A DNA stretch of 64,000 bases, from the NCBI GenBank assembly GCA_021234155.1, contig JAJEKV010000047.1, forward strand, positions 4,041,323-4,105,322, in the 5' to 3' direction. The stretch comes from Isoetes taiwanensis (Eukaryota > Streptophyta > Lycopodiopsida > Isoetales > Isoetaceae). Every line of letters begins with the position of its first letter. Position 1 is the stretch's first letter. The notes below the pieces were generated by a model. That model ran no database searches, was not told the origin of the DNA, and worked only from the letters and a program-made list of their open reading frames with translations. The translations under genes and the position numbers were made by a program. This document shows positions 14,100 to 25,238 of this stretch, piece after piece.

Positions 14100-15148
14100 A
14101 AATTCCCTGTCACAGAATAAAGCAGTAAGTAGATCTGCACAAAGCCCTACTTATCCCTGCAACGGCAAAAGAAGAAGCAGCCGATGGTCGACGCGGCTGG
14201 ATCCCTAGCTTCCATAAGCAAACAAATAATTGAAGCACCGAAGTAAGAGCTTCTTAATCTCAAGGAAGATACAGAATCTGAAGCTGGCATCCGAGATCAA
14301 GATCAAGAGCAGTTAATCTGTCACAGAAAAATGATTTGAAGAACAAAAGGTACTCTGATAAGGTCTGGGCCAAGTCAAAAATGAAACAAGACTTTTATAT
14401 ACAGATTGGAATCCAAAAATAAAGCAAGCTGGAATCAAGCACCAAAGGGGTGCAGACGAAAGTTAAGTCAAGCAGAAAAAACGTGATGAAATAGATATAA
14501 CCAAGAAGAAAAGAACATTAGTGATCAATCATGGTCTAAACCTGCAAAAAATCTCAAGACCCAAAAAAAGAAATACCTCCTTCGTTGCTCAAAAACTCAC
14601 TGGAACTCCAGGAATTGATTTCACGACTTCCAAAATACAGAGGGGAACCGAGAAGCACCCCGAAAATCTAGAAGCCACTTTGAGATCTATGTCTACGGAG
14701 GCAGCAGATCCCGCCAGGAAATTTCCAGAAAAGACCCAGCTTCTTAGCCACTGCAGACTATCGTATCGATGTTATAGCTTCTTATTCAATCTGCATCAGA
14801 GCTATGAACATGCCCAAAGGGAGCCCCATCACTGTACTGGAACTAAATGTTCACCGCCTTCCACGATTTTCTGCAAATAGAAGAAGCAAGAAACAGAGAG
14901 AAACCCTATAGCAAAGTTAAAGGCCAAAAACAACTAAATCTCTCAAAAACAACGACCCCTAAAACCCAATCGGAGGAGAGATCAACCATAACTAAGCTAG
15001 AACAATCTAGAATAAACAGAGAATCATAAACAACGACCGCCAAATTCCTAGCGGAGGAGAAATCAACCATCTACCAGAAAATTAATGATCTAGCAAGGCG
15101 AGAACAAACACAGAACATCTAGAAAACTCGGAAGATCTAGAAACGAAT
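14100..15148. other. Insertion interior, no coding sequence recognised
   Basis: Part of unit 2. Read on the minus strand it looks like a long leader: pyrimidine-rich stretches with repeated words such as ggtcgttgtttatgattctc and agatctag, and short upstream frames. No protein domain is legible in any frame. Confidence 0.5.
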
Positions 15149-15276
15149 GGGAACTAAGACCAAAAAAAAAAACTGCCGCTGTGAGAAGACGCCGATAATG
15201 GAGAAAGAGCCCAATCAACATATATATAGCCTCGTCTCTCCCCAAAATGGCGATCCGACGGTGTCGAATCGCATGC
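15149..15276 (-). promoter_or_regulatory. TATA-containing end sequence, copy 2
   Basis: Second copy of the 128-base end, with TATATATA at 15228-15221 on the minus strand. It differs from the copy at 12266-12393 at only a few positions, so the two units were active or duplicated fairly recently compared with the decayed LINE around them. Confidence 0.5.
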
Positions 15277-15915
15277 ATTCTCTACTTTTTTTGTGCCAAA
15301 AATCATGACTTTTGTTTTAGCTAAATTCACTCTCATGGCCGCTAGCACATCTAGATGCTTTTGCATTCCATCTCGCGTCCGTGATAACAACAAAATGTCA
15401 TCGGCATAAAGCAGTAGCATGACCACATATCCTGCCAATGGAGTACCTCCCCCCTGTGAGTAATCCAGGCTTCTAATTCATCAATGAAAATTCCAAACAA
15501 AGTTGGTGATAGAGGACAACCCTGTTTTACTCCAACATTACTCTCTACCAAATCTTTGCATTTATCTAACAAGGGGGAAGAAAGCTGGACCCATACTTTC
15601 TCATATAATTTGGCCACTGCATTTCTGTATGATTCTGGAACTCCTATATTCTTCATGCACACCCACAAGTTCTCTCTTGGCACCATATCAAATGCCTTAG
15701 TAAAATCTACAAAAGCTGCAAATAGTGGTTTCTTTTTCCCTTTAACAGCGTCTATCATTGTTCTGAGTGTCACCAAATGATCGGTAATGGATTTTTTTGG
15801 CCTAAAACCAGCTTGCCCAACAGCCCTTACATCAGCCCCCTCCGCCCATAAACTAATTCTTCTTACTCTGTAATTTGATTGTATTATGCTTTGAAAATAT
15901 AAGTAACTAAGTTAA
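15277..15915 (-). mobile_element. LINE E, 5' part of the split LINE (RT palm)
   Basis: Minus-strand RT segment of the LINE A family: LYFQSIIQSNYRVRRISLWA (15900), GFRPKKSITDHLVTLRTMID, FVDFTKAFDMVPRENLW, VGVKQGCPLSPTLFGIFIDE, and YADDILLLSRTRDG (about 15410-15370), ending IFGTKKVEN at 15279. Two frames are needed around 15440. The next residues, FDFYYKGEKVEISS, are at 11391, so this and LINE C were one element. The 5' side ends near 15915 in unrelated sequence. Confidence 0.87.
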
Positions 15916-16441
15916 ATTATAGTAGAACTCTTTGTATGCTTAGAAATATTATCTGCATCAAGGCAGTAAAGAACATAGACCATTATTTGTCCTGCTTCTC
16001 TGTATCCTCTTCTTCGCCATCTCTTAAAATGGCCCCACCATTATCTTCATTATGGTATGGTGGTTAGGGGCGTGTCTTGAGTATCCAGTCACATACAGTA
16101 CAGGTGATGCTGCTTTTTATTGATTTTTCTATGTTCGCATGCACACGTGCATGCTGCATGAAGATACAAAGTGTGCTTATGTTTACAAAGGTAAGATGAG
16201 GCGTTGTCTGGCCTTGAATAGCAGTTAAATCTGTGAGAGGTTCTAGAGTATGTGTCAGAAAATTATTTCAATCAAGAAATGGTATCACGCAATTTGGTTT
16301 TCAGCTCCTGAGCCTATCTAAGATTGCATGTTTTTAAAGGTCTCACAACTATAATATAAGCTGCATTCTTTTCTCCACAATTTATTCCCATGCTTTTTTG
16401 TACCCATAAGTGCTAATCAACTGCTTGTTGAAAATGGTCAG
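15916..16441. other. No recognisable gene; boundary region
   Basis: AT-rich, intron-like sequence between the LINE break and the first captured exon. If a Helitron carries the following exons, its 5' end should lie here; no confident TC-start was found. Confidence 0.4.
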
Positions 16442-16704
16442 GAATATGTGGGAAACAAGGCTGTTGTTTTTCCTTTACAGTTGCTTGGATTTGATATGGA
16501 TCCACTGAACTCTGTACAATTTTCAAATCACACTGGTAAACAACTTGCTATTAGCATGGGTGCTCTATTTTGTAACTAACTAGAGAACTGGAAACACGGG
16601 TTATCCAACATGGAGAGGTCAGGTACTTGATGGTGAACAGCTATGGCCATTAATAGAAGGACTGGATGCGAATAAGTTATTATGTTACACTCATTTATTG
16701 ACAG
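16442..16704 (+). pseudogene. Pyridoxal kinase fragment, two exons
   Basis: Exon one (16442-16535) reads [20 protein letters not shown] then [10 protein letters not shown], after a cag acceptor and before a gtaaac donor. Exon two (16600-16704) reads GYPTWRGQVLDGEQLW then PLIEGLDANKLLCYTHLLTG and a gtaaat donor. Together they match the N-terminal part of plant pyridoxal kinase (SOS4 family), which phosphorylates vitamin B6 vitamers in the PLP salvage route. The acceptor of exon two is mutated (cgg where cag is expected before gttatcc). The start exon and the ATP-binding C-terminal two thirds (the CDPVMGD and GTGD regions) are not found downstream, so this is a captured or decayed fragment. Confidence 0.85.
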
Positions 16705-17575
16705 GTAAATGAATTCCAGATCTGGTTTGTTCTCTTCCTTTTACATTTTTGTAGCTACATGAACAATAGTGAAAATTTCAAAGTGAAGTTTGCAGCAACT
16801 TCAGTGCAAAATTTAGCAAACTTGCCTCTGATTCCCAACAGTTGGAAAGGCTGCATTTTAGTTGATTGGGCGTTTTGAAGCCATAACCAAACATTCAACA
16901 TGCAGTGTCTTCCCTGAATAGTTGCAAATAAAGATTTTGCTCCTTTGCCTACCATTATCTGTAAATACTAAGGTGGTACAAATTCCTTATCAAAGTAAAG
17001 CGCTCTTGGAAAGTGCTCTTGCAAGTAGCATCGATGAAATCGTAGGAACAGGAGTTCAAAATTTCCAAAAGGATAGTTGGATAGTTGGAGCCGGTACAAC
17101 CCACCTACCATTTCTCATAATTTTCAGAGTTGGTTTTCCAATTTCTTCTTATGTCCATATTCTGTAATTTGCACATTATAACCAAATTGGAAATAGAACA
17201 TGTGTTCAGTTTATGAGTTAAAGTTGTAATTGCTCCTTTATCCTTTAGTGTTGAATTTGTAATTGCTAGGTAAACATATCGTCAGCCTGTAGTTGATATA
17301 CGATGATTCTAATTTATAGAGTTTATGCTTTGAGAATATACTTCGAGCTTGCACCTCTAATTTATAAAGAATACACTTTGAGCTTGGGGCAAACAGAAGG
17401 AGCCATCCCAGAGTATGTATTTCCATTTACAAAAGAACCTTTGCAGAGTATGTATTTCCATTTGGGTATTTTTGCATGTCTATCTTTTGTTCAAAGTATT
17501 TAATCATTCCCCATCTGTTAATTTTTCAACATCTGTCAACATAAGGTGACTATTATTGATTTCTTTAAATTGCAG

Positions 17576-18287
17576 TGCTTGAAACAAAAAAGAATGCATC
17601 CGTAGAAAGGTTAACCCAATTTGGTAAGTTCTTGTTATCCAAGAGTTGCTTTAAGGGCCTTTATTTTATTTTTTATTTTTGTGATGCATGGAGCTGTAAG
17701 TAAGCATGTGTGATCTATCTAGCTGGACCTACTTGGATTTGTCAACGCTGTAATGCATGTGAAATAAATTTGCAACTCAATTACTAATTGGTTTTTTCTT
17801 TCTTAAATTTCTTGCTACAGAAACAACACAAAAGTCTGGGCAGCTCTGCCTCATTGAGATAGACTACAGCCATCGCAATGCGATTTCACATCTTAAGATA
17901 TTGGTAAGAATAAAATAAATCCATATATATAGGAATGCTCATAGGGAGAATAGTGTAGATGCCTTATGCCTCCAAGGACGGCGGATTGCAGCACTCCATA
18001 GTGACTTCCCCTTGCCCTTGGAAACATACATTTTTTGCAGGTTCTAAAGCTATAGTCGGTGTCTAGGCCATAAGACTGAATTATTTTGGCTTACCTTAAA
18101 AGAAATCCTAAGCATTATTTTGCAGATGTACTGTCTGAGTTCAAACAGGAAAACAAATTGTGCTATGATGTGTCTAATAAATCCACAGTGTTGTATGTCA
18201 ACCATGTGGCAGAAGCTAAGTGTGTATTTTTTGACCCTTATCAATGGCTCCATGCTGCCACAAGTTCAAGCTGGACTCCAACACAAG
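17576..18287 (+). pseudogene. Unidentified multi-exon gene fragment
   Basis: Three exon-like blocks with good splice borders: 17576-17623 (LETKKNASVERLTQF), 17821-17903 (ETTQKSGQLCLIEIDYSHRN, then AISHLKIL), and 18126-18287 (DVLSEFKQENKLCYDVSNKS … VFFDPYQWLHAATSSSW). Blocks one and two join in phase. Blocks two and three do not, so there is at least one phase error. I do not recognise the family. It lies between the pyridoxal kinase and PYG7-like fragments on the same strand. The last block and its following intron are duplicated at 22905-22933 and 25239-25450. Confidence 0.5.
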
Positions 18288-18289
18288 GT

Positions 18290-19169
18290 AATTCAGAGGT
18301 ACACCTTCACATCACATTAGGTAGTATGCATTTCACTTGAGTAAAGACATGATAAAATAATACTCTGCATATGTAGTAGCAAGGCATACAACATTTAGAG
18401 TATAGCAACTCAATTGGAAAAAGGCAAGGCAACAATATTCTGCATATGTAGTAGCAATACAAACCAAGATGGAAATCTCTGAAGTTATGGTAGTGTCCTA
18501 CAGAGCAGCTTGCTGATGGGCTTATTAAGCTGCTCTAAAGTTCCCCTATATGAATATGTGTTGATCTCTAAAGATGTTTGGGTCTCATAGTTGAAACTGA
18601 GCAATCATAGACCTGGAAAAAATGAGTGAGAAGCAGATAATTGTTTTTTGTTTTGCGTAGGGCCTCTCTGTAAGCAATTTTTGGTATATAATATCTACTT
18701 TGTTAATTTGGAATTCTCCGGCATGGCAAAAAACATTTTTGGAATTTTTTTTAATCGATTTCATAAGATTTGGAGGGTTTTGGCCGCCTGAAAAAATTTA
18801 ACGGTATCCTAAAAATCGTTTATGGCTTCTCCTGTGATTTCGAAATTTTTAGATTTGGGGTTGGCTTATACATGCGGAGCCTTTAGCGGCCCTTCCTGCA
18901 GCTGTCGAGGTGGCATGCATCATCACAAAGCAGAGTTTGATTACAGTGGGTCTAAGTTTTCCAGGTTCTGGCTTCTGGCTTGCTCCGGCATTTCTATTCT
19001 TGCTCCAAACTATCAGAGCCCCTTCTCACCCCCTTCTACTCTACCCATGCATGCTTTCCATGCCTCTAATTCAATCCTAGCTATGTCCGATTTGCTTATC
19101 TGCGGCACATGATGCTCGCAGTGTGTATTTTTTGAGATTTTTTCCTGCCCATTTGCTCGCCTGACTGTT
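18290..19169. other. No recognisable gene
   Basis: Intron-like or intergenic AT-rich sequence. A plus-strand open frame at 18822-19112 has no recognised domain and precedes the likely transit-peptide exon, so it may be upstream untranslated sequence. Confidence 0.4.
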
Positions 19170-21555
19170 ATGGCGCATGCTGTGGAAGCTGGAGCTAGCT
19201 TATCTTCTTCTTTCGGAATTGGGTCTTTGAAAAATCCCTCAGGATCGAAGCGTTTGGGTGCTTTCACAGGTAAAACAGTGTGTTGCATTAAGGGCTTGAG
19301 ATTATGGATTTGGCCGTAGGGTTTCTCTGTTGTAGGGTTTCTCTGCTCTGAGAACTATCAGGAGGAGGCATTTGTCTTTCTTGCTAGGTTATTCATCCAG
19401 CTAGGGAGATATAAAGATAATCATGTTCTGCGAGTTATGCATGCCATTTATCTTCCTGTAATCAGTAATCCTGGTAGAAGGAGCTCTTTTTATATTTGTA
19501 AGAGCTTAGATGATTAGCTATTTGATTGTATTTCTTATGATTGATATCCTGAAGGCCTTTTGTTGATGTAGATACAGGGGAATTGGCATCATGGGGAGCT
19601 CCCAAATTTGGACAGCTTGGTCAGAAGGACATCTCTCTCTGAGTGAGTCCATTCTGATGAACTTTTTTTTAAGAGTGTAACACCTCTATTTTTGTGTTTC
19701 CAAGCCAATTCCCAGGTTCCTCTAGCACCTTCTGTTCTTCTATTTAGGTGAATTGATTGTCCTAGCCTATGCCCATGTGCCACAACTGCATCCTATGTCA
19801 AAGGCTACTCATTTCTCAGAAGGATATGGTTCAATAGCAAAATTATTTACCATCTGTTGGTTTTGTCTATTTACTTCTGTCCATAATATGGTTGCTTAAA
19901 TCCTTTGCTTATACATTTCAATGCTTGCCTGTATAAAAGTCGTCCGCAGCCTTATCCTGTTTGTTGGCTTGGGAACAAGGGGTTGTTAATTGTTAGATTT
20001 CGATTAAAATAGAATAGTGCATGTGTTGAGTTATAACTGTGCATGTTTTGGGTTGTGTGAGGTGTGTGGCCAGTGTGCATTGCAGGTGCATTGCAGTGTT
20101 ACGCTCAGCTTAAAATAGGTTCCTTACTTGGCACATGCATGCATGGTTTACAAAGGTTGAGTCATGTATGCAAGATATATGAAACAAAGTTTGTTTTAGT
20201 TTTAGTCTTAAGTGCTTAGAGATGTTATGATGTGGCTGTTAGGGATTTGACTTGCACTTTGGTATAGTTAAGTGCATGGAGCATGCAGCGATGGGTGCTG
20301 CTACATATAGCTTGGATTTTCTTACATGCAGCTCTGCAGGGCAGATGGGCCTTCACTAACATTCACTGCTTCATTGCTCTTAATGTCACAAATCACATGG
20401 TCAACGTCACAAATCCCATGGTGTATACATCATTCTCAGGCATTTGCAACAATATGCTCCAAAGGTAGTGCATAAGGCCAGGTTAGGCATCAGTTTTTAA
20501 GATCTTTGTGCTGCCAATCTTTGCATCGTGAAACTAGGAGGTCTACAACAGGGAGAAATGATGGTGTAAGTGATTTGTGCTCTGGACTTGGTGCTTTTGA
20601 ACTTTGCACATATGATTCTTTAGTGCTCACAAAACACATACCCCTCTTAATTGTTCCAGACATTGATCCTGCAGATATGGTATGGCTTAGCCACAAGATG
20701 TAAGAAACACATTGGTATGGCTTATGCACAAGATGTAAAAAGCACATTTCCCTCTTAATTATTGCAAACACTCATCTGACAGATATGGTGCACAATTGAT
20801 TTACTTAGGAGCTCTGCTGGCATTGATGTATGCTAGAGGTTTTTTTGTCATTCGTTAAGTCCTTCTGATACATGGAATGGAATTTGGTAGAGTGTTTTCA
20901 AGCTATTGTAAATTACCAATGACTTGCCAAATATTCTAATATTTGAAACTTGGCAAACTGCAGGAACGAGCTCAAACTGGTGAAGCATCTTCTGTAGAAT
21001 ATTTTGAATTAGGCGCTGTTATGTTGCGTAAAAACCTTCACACTTTGGCTGCAAAATATTTGGATCGTGCAATAAAAAATTGGGAAGGAGACGAACAAGA
21101 TCTTGCTCAGGTAAGGTGTGTTTGGTATCTATGTTTAAAAAACTCCCACGTAAACATTAGTTAGTATGTTGTAGGTCTAAAATCTGGTTTCATTTGGTCA
21201 CAATAGGATTTTCGCCGGGGGCTCATATATGCAACCTTTGTGCCACAAGAAAATATGTTAATTCCAGCCTGAATAGACGATCTTGTGTCCGCTTTATTGG
21301 CAGGTTTTTATAATGCCCTCGGATTTACATTATTTAGTAGTAAAAATGTTGAGCAAGTAATTGTCCAGTATGAAAAGGCAGTAGCTTGGAATAACTTAGG
21401 GAATGCTTATGAGAGAAAGAAAGAGTGGGCAAAGGCATTGAAGGCCTATGAACAGACATTGCAATTTGATCCTGACAACAAGGTCGCACTAGCACACGAG
21501 ATAAGCATCGTTTCAATGGAGGTATTCTTTCCGTTGATGGAAATGAGACCTTGAA
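19170..21555 (+). pseudogene. PYG7-like chloroplast TPR protein fragment (photosystem I assembly family)
   Basis: A possible first exon (19170-19269) starts MAHAVEAGASLSSSFGIGSL and is S/A/G/K-rich like a chloroplast transit peptide, with a gtaaaa donor. Exon 20964-21110 reads ELGAVMLRKNLHTLAAKYLD then RAIKNWEGDEQDLAQ with perfect borders. Exon 21304-21505 reads YNALGFTLFSSKNVEQVIVQ, then WNNLGNAYERKKEWAKALKA and LQFDPDNKVA. NWEGDEQDLAQ, WNNLGNAYE and FDPNNKVA are signatures of PYG7-type TPR proteins, which assist photosystem I accumulation in thylakoids. Between KAV and AWNN about ten residues of the TPR are missing, and after KVA the expected RPRRDAL tail is replaced by unrelated sequence and a stop. 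Linking the first exon to the TPR exons is an inference. Confidence 0.7.
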
Positions 21556-22425
21556 GTACCGTAACATTGAACTAATGATCAGAAAACAAATTCCTGTTTA
21601 TGCATTTGCAAGAAATGCCATTGTAACAAAATAAGAGGCGTCCACACAAATAACTAGCATAGCATCATCACTCCATGATGTTATAACAAACTCCAAGTTT
21701 TGTCGAGATGCCAATGCAACAACATAGCCAGCTTTGTATGAGATAGGCTCTTTTGAACATGACAAGTTATATAGAACATAGAGCAAATATGTATCATCAT
21801 GCTCACCAAATATTATCAATAAATCCATTGAGACTTTTTTGATATTTTTAATGTGCACAAGGAAATACCCCCTTAAAACATAGGCCAAATGTTATGTTTT
21901 GCTTGCATATATTCTTGCAATCAACATGGAAGTTAATTGCACTTAACATTTCACATTGGCATTTGAAGGGTTTGGGTTACACCACATTTATCAATGTCTT
22001 ACAACATTGCTAGACAAGATGTTTTTGAATTCAACATACTTTGCGATAAACAGATGCGACATCCATGTCTTCATATCCAATTCATGGCATTCCCCTCTCA
22101 ATATTGCAAACATTAATGCTTCAAAAAACATAGGAAGCGGATTCCCTCTCAATATTGCAAACATTGATCATGTATATATGGCTTCTTTTCAATGGAATAT
22201 CCACTCTAAACTTAGGCCAAATGGAAGATCCTCAACTAGAAGATTCTTGCTAAGCCCTCCAATGCGAATAGTTGCAGTGGAAATGCCAATTTGTTGTAGA
22301 TGCAATACATGTGGTGAGAATGCATATTGTGTGCTCCATTGTTCCTCCTACAATCCTCATATGCATATTTTCATGCTCCAAATCTTTATTTAGCAATAAA
22401 CAACCACCTTTCAAATTGTTACTAG
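21556..22425. other. Non-coding, probably Helitron 3' region
   Basis: AT-rich sequence with no recognised protein. The phrase attccctctcaatattgcaaacattga recurs (about 22090 and 22142) as a local imperfect duplication. It leads into the Helitron-type end at 22426. Confidence 0.4.
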
Positions 22426-22453
22426 GCCCGGCAACGCCGGGCACCATAACTAG
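22426..22453 (+). mobile_element. Helitron 3' terminus (hairpin plus CTAG)
   Basis: A 7-bp stem with 3-base loop (gcccggc aac gccgggc, 22426-22442), a 7-base spacer (accataa) and CTAG, followed by T. It is the same design and nearly the same sequence as the end of the bounded Helitron at 55335-55362. Helitrons are rolling-circle transposons ending in CTRR after a hairpin and inserting between A and T. The matching 5' TC end was not found. The pyridoxal kinase and PYG7-like fragments lie upstream in the same orientation. Confidence 0.72.
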
Positions 22454-22904
22454 TTCTTATGCAATTTTTGTGTAGGGCTACTTTGCATATAGTTTCCAGT
22501 TATCAATCATTAGCTTTTGAAGCTAACAATTTGGTGCAGGGGAATGAATATCTATCTACGAATGTTATTACCGAGCATTGGGAAAGAGTATATAGATGCC
22601 ATATCAAGATGCCCCCCAATCAATGGTGATTTTATCAGCGCCATGATACTTGCCAAGTATGCCCTCTAAAATAGGGCTATAAAAGACTATACAAGACGAA
22701 TTTGGGCTGTGGATCTCCCTTAAAAGGAAAATTTAAACCGGGGATCTTCCTACGTACTTAAGTTTTGCGGGCACTCAACAAAATTTTCCAGGTTTCTGTT
22801 GATAGAAACCATGTTGTATTATCAAGGGAACTCACGTTCTACATACATGTCGATCACATTGATTACAATAAAAGATCCTTCTCAAATCCATTTCTGGAAC
22901 CATG

Positions 22905-22933
22905 CTGTGTATTTTTTGACCCTTACCAATGGC
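22905..22933 (+). repeat. Duplicated exon piece, left half
   Basis: ctgtgtattttttgaccc and following bases match 18218-18248 (coding VFFDPYQW in the unidentified fragment) with about two changes. The match stops at the left end of the fold-back element; the right half resumes at 25239. Confidence 0.75.
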
Positions 22934-25238
22934 GTATGTAATCAATGTATGTGTATCTTGTATGTGGCCATGATCCCCGACGTGGTAGAACTTGTGCCTA
23001 TACGTATCCTCCACTTTGGTTGCCTTGACCGGCAGTAGGATATTTCTAGCTAGTCTGTACAAGATGATATTCTAGTGACAAGACTAGTCTAGTTGGACCA
23101 AAAATAAAAAATACAAAAATTTCCGTGACTTCCTAAGGCGGGAGATATCCTGCCTACAAAGTGTGCATGTATGGCTAAAGTTTTGCCCAACGGATATGTG
23201 GTGAGTTGGTATAAGCCTAGTAATGCCAAAATAAATGTGCACTTGGTCGGGGGTTCAAACCCGGCCAGTGTATGTTTATATTTGGGAGTTGGTTACTGGG
23301 GTTATATGGCCATGATCCCCGACGTGGTAGAACTTGTGCCTATACGTGTTCTCCACTTTGGTTGCCTTGACCGGCAGTAGGATATTTCTAGCTAGTCTGT
23401 ACAAGATGATATTCTAGTGACAAGACTAGTCTAGTTGGACCAAAAATAAAAAATACAAAAATTTCCTCGTGACTTCCTAAAAGGCGGGAGATATCCCCGC
23501 CTACAAAGTGTGCATGTATGGCTAAAGTTTTGCCCAACGGATGTGTGGTGAGTTGGTATAAGCCTAGTAATGCCAAAATAAATGTGCACTTGGTCGGGGT
23601 TCAAACCCGGCCGGTGTATGTTTATATTTGGGAGTTGGTTCTTGGGGTTATAATGCCATGATCCCCGTGGTAGAACTTGTGCCTATCGTGTCCTCCACTT
23701 TGGTTGCCTTGACCGGCAAGATGGGATATTTCTAGCTAGTCCAGTACAAGATGATATTCTAGTGACAAGACTAGTCTAGTTGGACCAAAAATAAAAAATA
23801 CAAAAATTTCCGTGACTTCCTAAGGCGGGAGATATCCTGCCTACAAAGTGTGCATGTATGGCTAAAGTTTTGCCCAACGGATGTGTGGTGAGTTGGTATA
23901 ATCCTAGTAAGTGCATGTATGGCTAAAGTTTTGCCCAACGGATGTGTGGTGAGTTGGTATAAGCCTAGTAATGCCAAAATAAATGTGCACTTGGTCGGGG
24001 GTTCAAACTCGGCCAGTGTATGTTTATATTTGGGAGTTGGTTACTGGGGTTATACGGCCATGATCCCCGACGTGGTAGAACTTGTGCCTATACGTGTCCT
24101 CCACTTTGGTTGCCTTGGCCGGCAGTAGGATATTTCTAGCTAGTCTGTACAAGATGATACAAGATGATATTCTAGTGACAAGATGATCTAGATGATATTC
24201 TCTGTATTTTTTATTATCCTACTGCCGGTCAAGGCAAACAAAGTGGAGGACACGTATAGGCACAAGTTCTACCACGCCGGGCCGTATAACCCCAGTAACC
24301 AACTCCCAAATATAAACATACACCCGACCAAGTGCACATTTATTTTGGCATTACTAGGCTTATACCAACTCACCACACATCCGTTGGGCAAAACTTTAGC
24401 CATACATGCACACTTTGTAGGCAGGATATCTCCCGCCTTAGGAAGTCACGGAAATTTTTGTATTTTTTATTTTTGGTCCAACTAGACTAGTCTTGTCACT
24501 AGAATATCATCTTCTATAGACTAGCTAGAAATATCCTACTGCCGGTCAAGGCAACCAAAGTGGAGGACATCGGGGATCATGGCCGTATAACCCCAGTAAC
24601 CAACTCCCAAATATAAACATACACTGGCCGGGTTTGAACCCCCGACCAAGTGCACATTTATTTTGGCATTACTAGGCTTATACCAACTCACCACACATCC
24701 GTTGGGCAAAACTTTAGCCATACATGCACACTTTGTAGGCAGGATATCTCCCGCCTTAGGAAGTCACGGAAATTTTTGTATTTTTTATTTTTGGTCCAAC
24801 TAGACTAGTCTTGTCACTAGAATATCATCTTGTACAGGGCAACCAAAGTGGAGGACACGTATAGGCACAAGTTCTACCACGTCGGGGATCATGATCGTAT
24901 AACCCCAGTAACCAACTCCCAAATATAAACATACACTGGCCGGGTTTGAACCCCCGACCAAGTGCACATTTATTTTGGCATTACTAGGCTTATACCAACT
25001 CACCACACATCCGTTGGGCAAAACTTTAGCCATACATGCACACTTTGTAGGCAGGATATCTCCCGCCTTAGGAAGTCACGGAAATTTTTGTATTTTTTAT
25101 TTTTGGTCCAACTAGACTAGTCTTGTCACTAGAATATCATCTTGTACAGACTAGCTAGAAATATCCTACTGCCGGTCAAGGCAACCAAAGTGGAGGACAC
25201 GTATAGGCACAAGTTCTACCACGTCGGGGATTACATAC
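22934..25238. mobile_element. 2.3-kb fold-back array of tRNA-like SINE units
   Basis: Outer ends are gtatgtaatc (22934-22943) and its reverse complement gattacatac (25229-25238). Inside, an approximately 340-base unit is repeated directly from about 22971, 23311, 23656 and 24058. The orientation then flips near 24200 and about three more copies run in reverse to 25228. Each unit contains a Pol III A-box-like tggtgagttggtataagcc and, about 50 bases later, a B box ggttcaaaccc (for example 23200-23216 and 23252-23262). The copies differ by few substitutions and small indels. The whole block can fold into a very long stem. It interrupts a duplicated exon copy. No protein is encoded; open frames here only repeat the unit. 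Confidence 0.85.
23199..23262 (+). promoter_or_regulatory. Internal Pol III promoter-like A and B boxes of one SINE unit
   Basis: A box gtggtgagttggtataagcc (23199 on) resembles the tRNA consensus TGGCNNAGTNGG, and B box ggttcaaaccc (23252-23262) matches GGTTCRANNCC. The 50-base spacing suits a tRNA-derived SINE head. Other copies lie near 23546, 23955 and, reversed, 24640 and 24945. Confidence 0.6.

Larger units (their letters stand above)
11395..15276 (-). mobile_element. 3.9-kb insertion of two tandem related units inside a LINE, class unresolved
   Basis: The block interrupts one LINE cleanly. Flanks are ATT (11392-11394) and ATT (15277-15279), and the LINE codons rejoin across it. Inside, the same two end sequences occur twice: ttggtgagagactcgtctgg at 11395 and 12397, and cgaatcgcatgc at 12393 and 15276, with another ATT (12394-12396) between. 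So unit 1 is 11395-12393 (1.0 kb) and unit 2 is 12397-15276 (2.9 kb), apparently members of one family sharing both ends but not the middle. On the minus strand each unit begins with a TATA-containing sequence. No transposase or RT frame is legible. Ends are neither TG…CA LTRs nor clear terminal inverted repeats, so it may be a non-autonomous element of unknown class. Confidence 0.65.

Noticed and set aside
23199-23262. Functional tRNA gene
   Set aside because: A and B boxes are present but no acceptor stem or anticodon arm pairs correctly, and copies lie in a SINE-like repeat.
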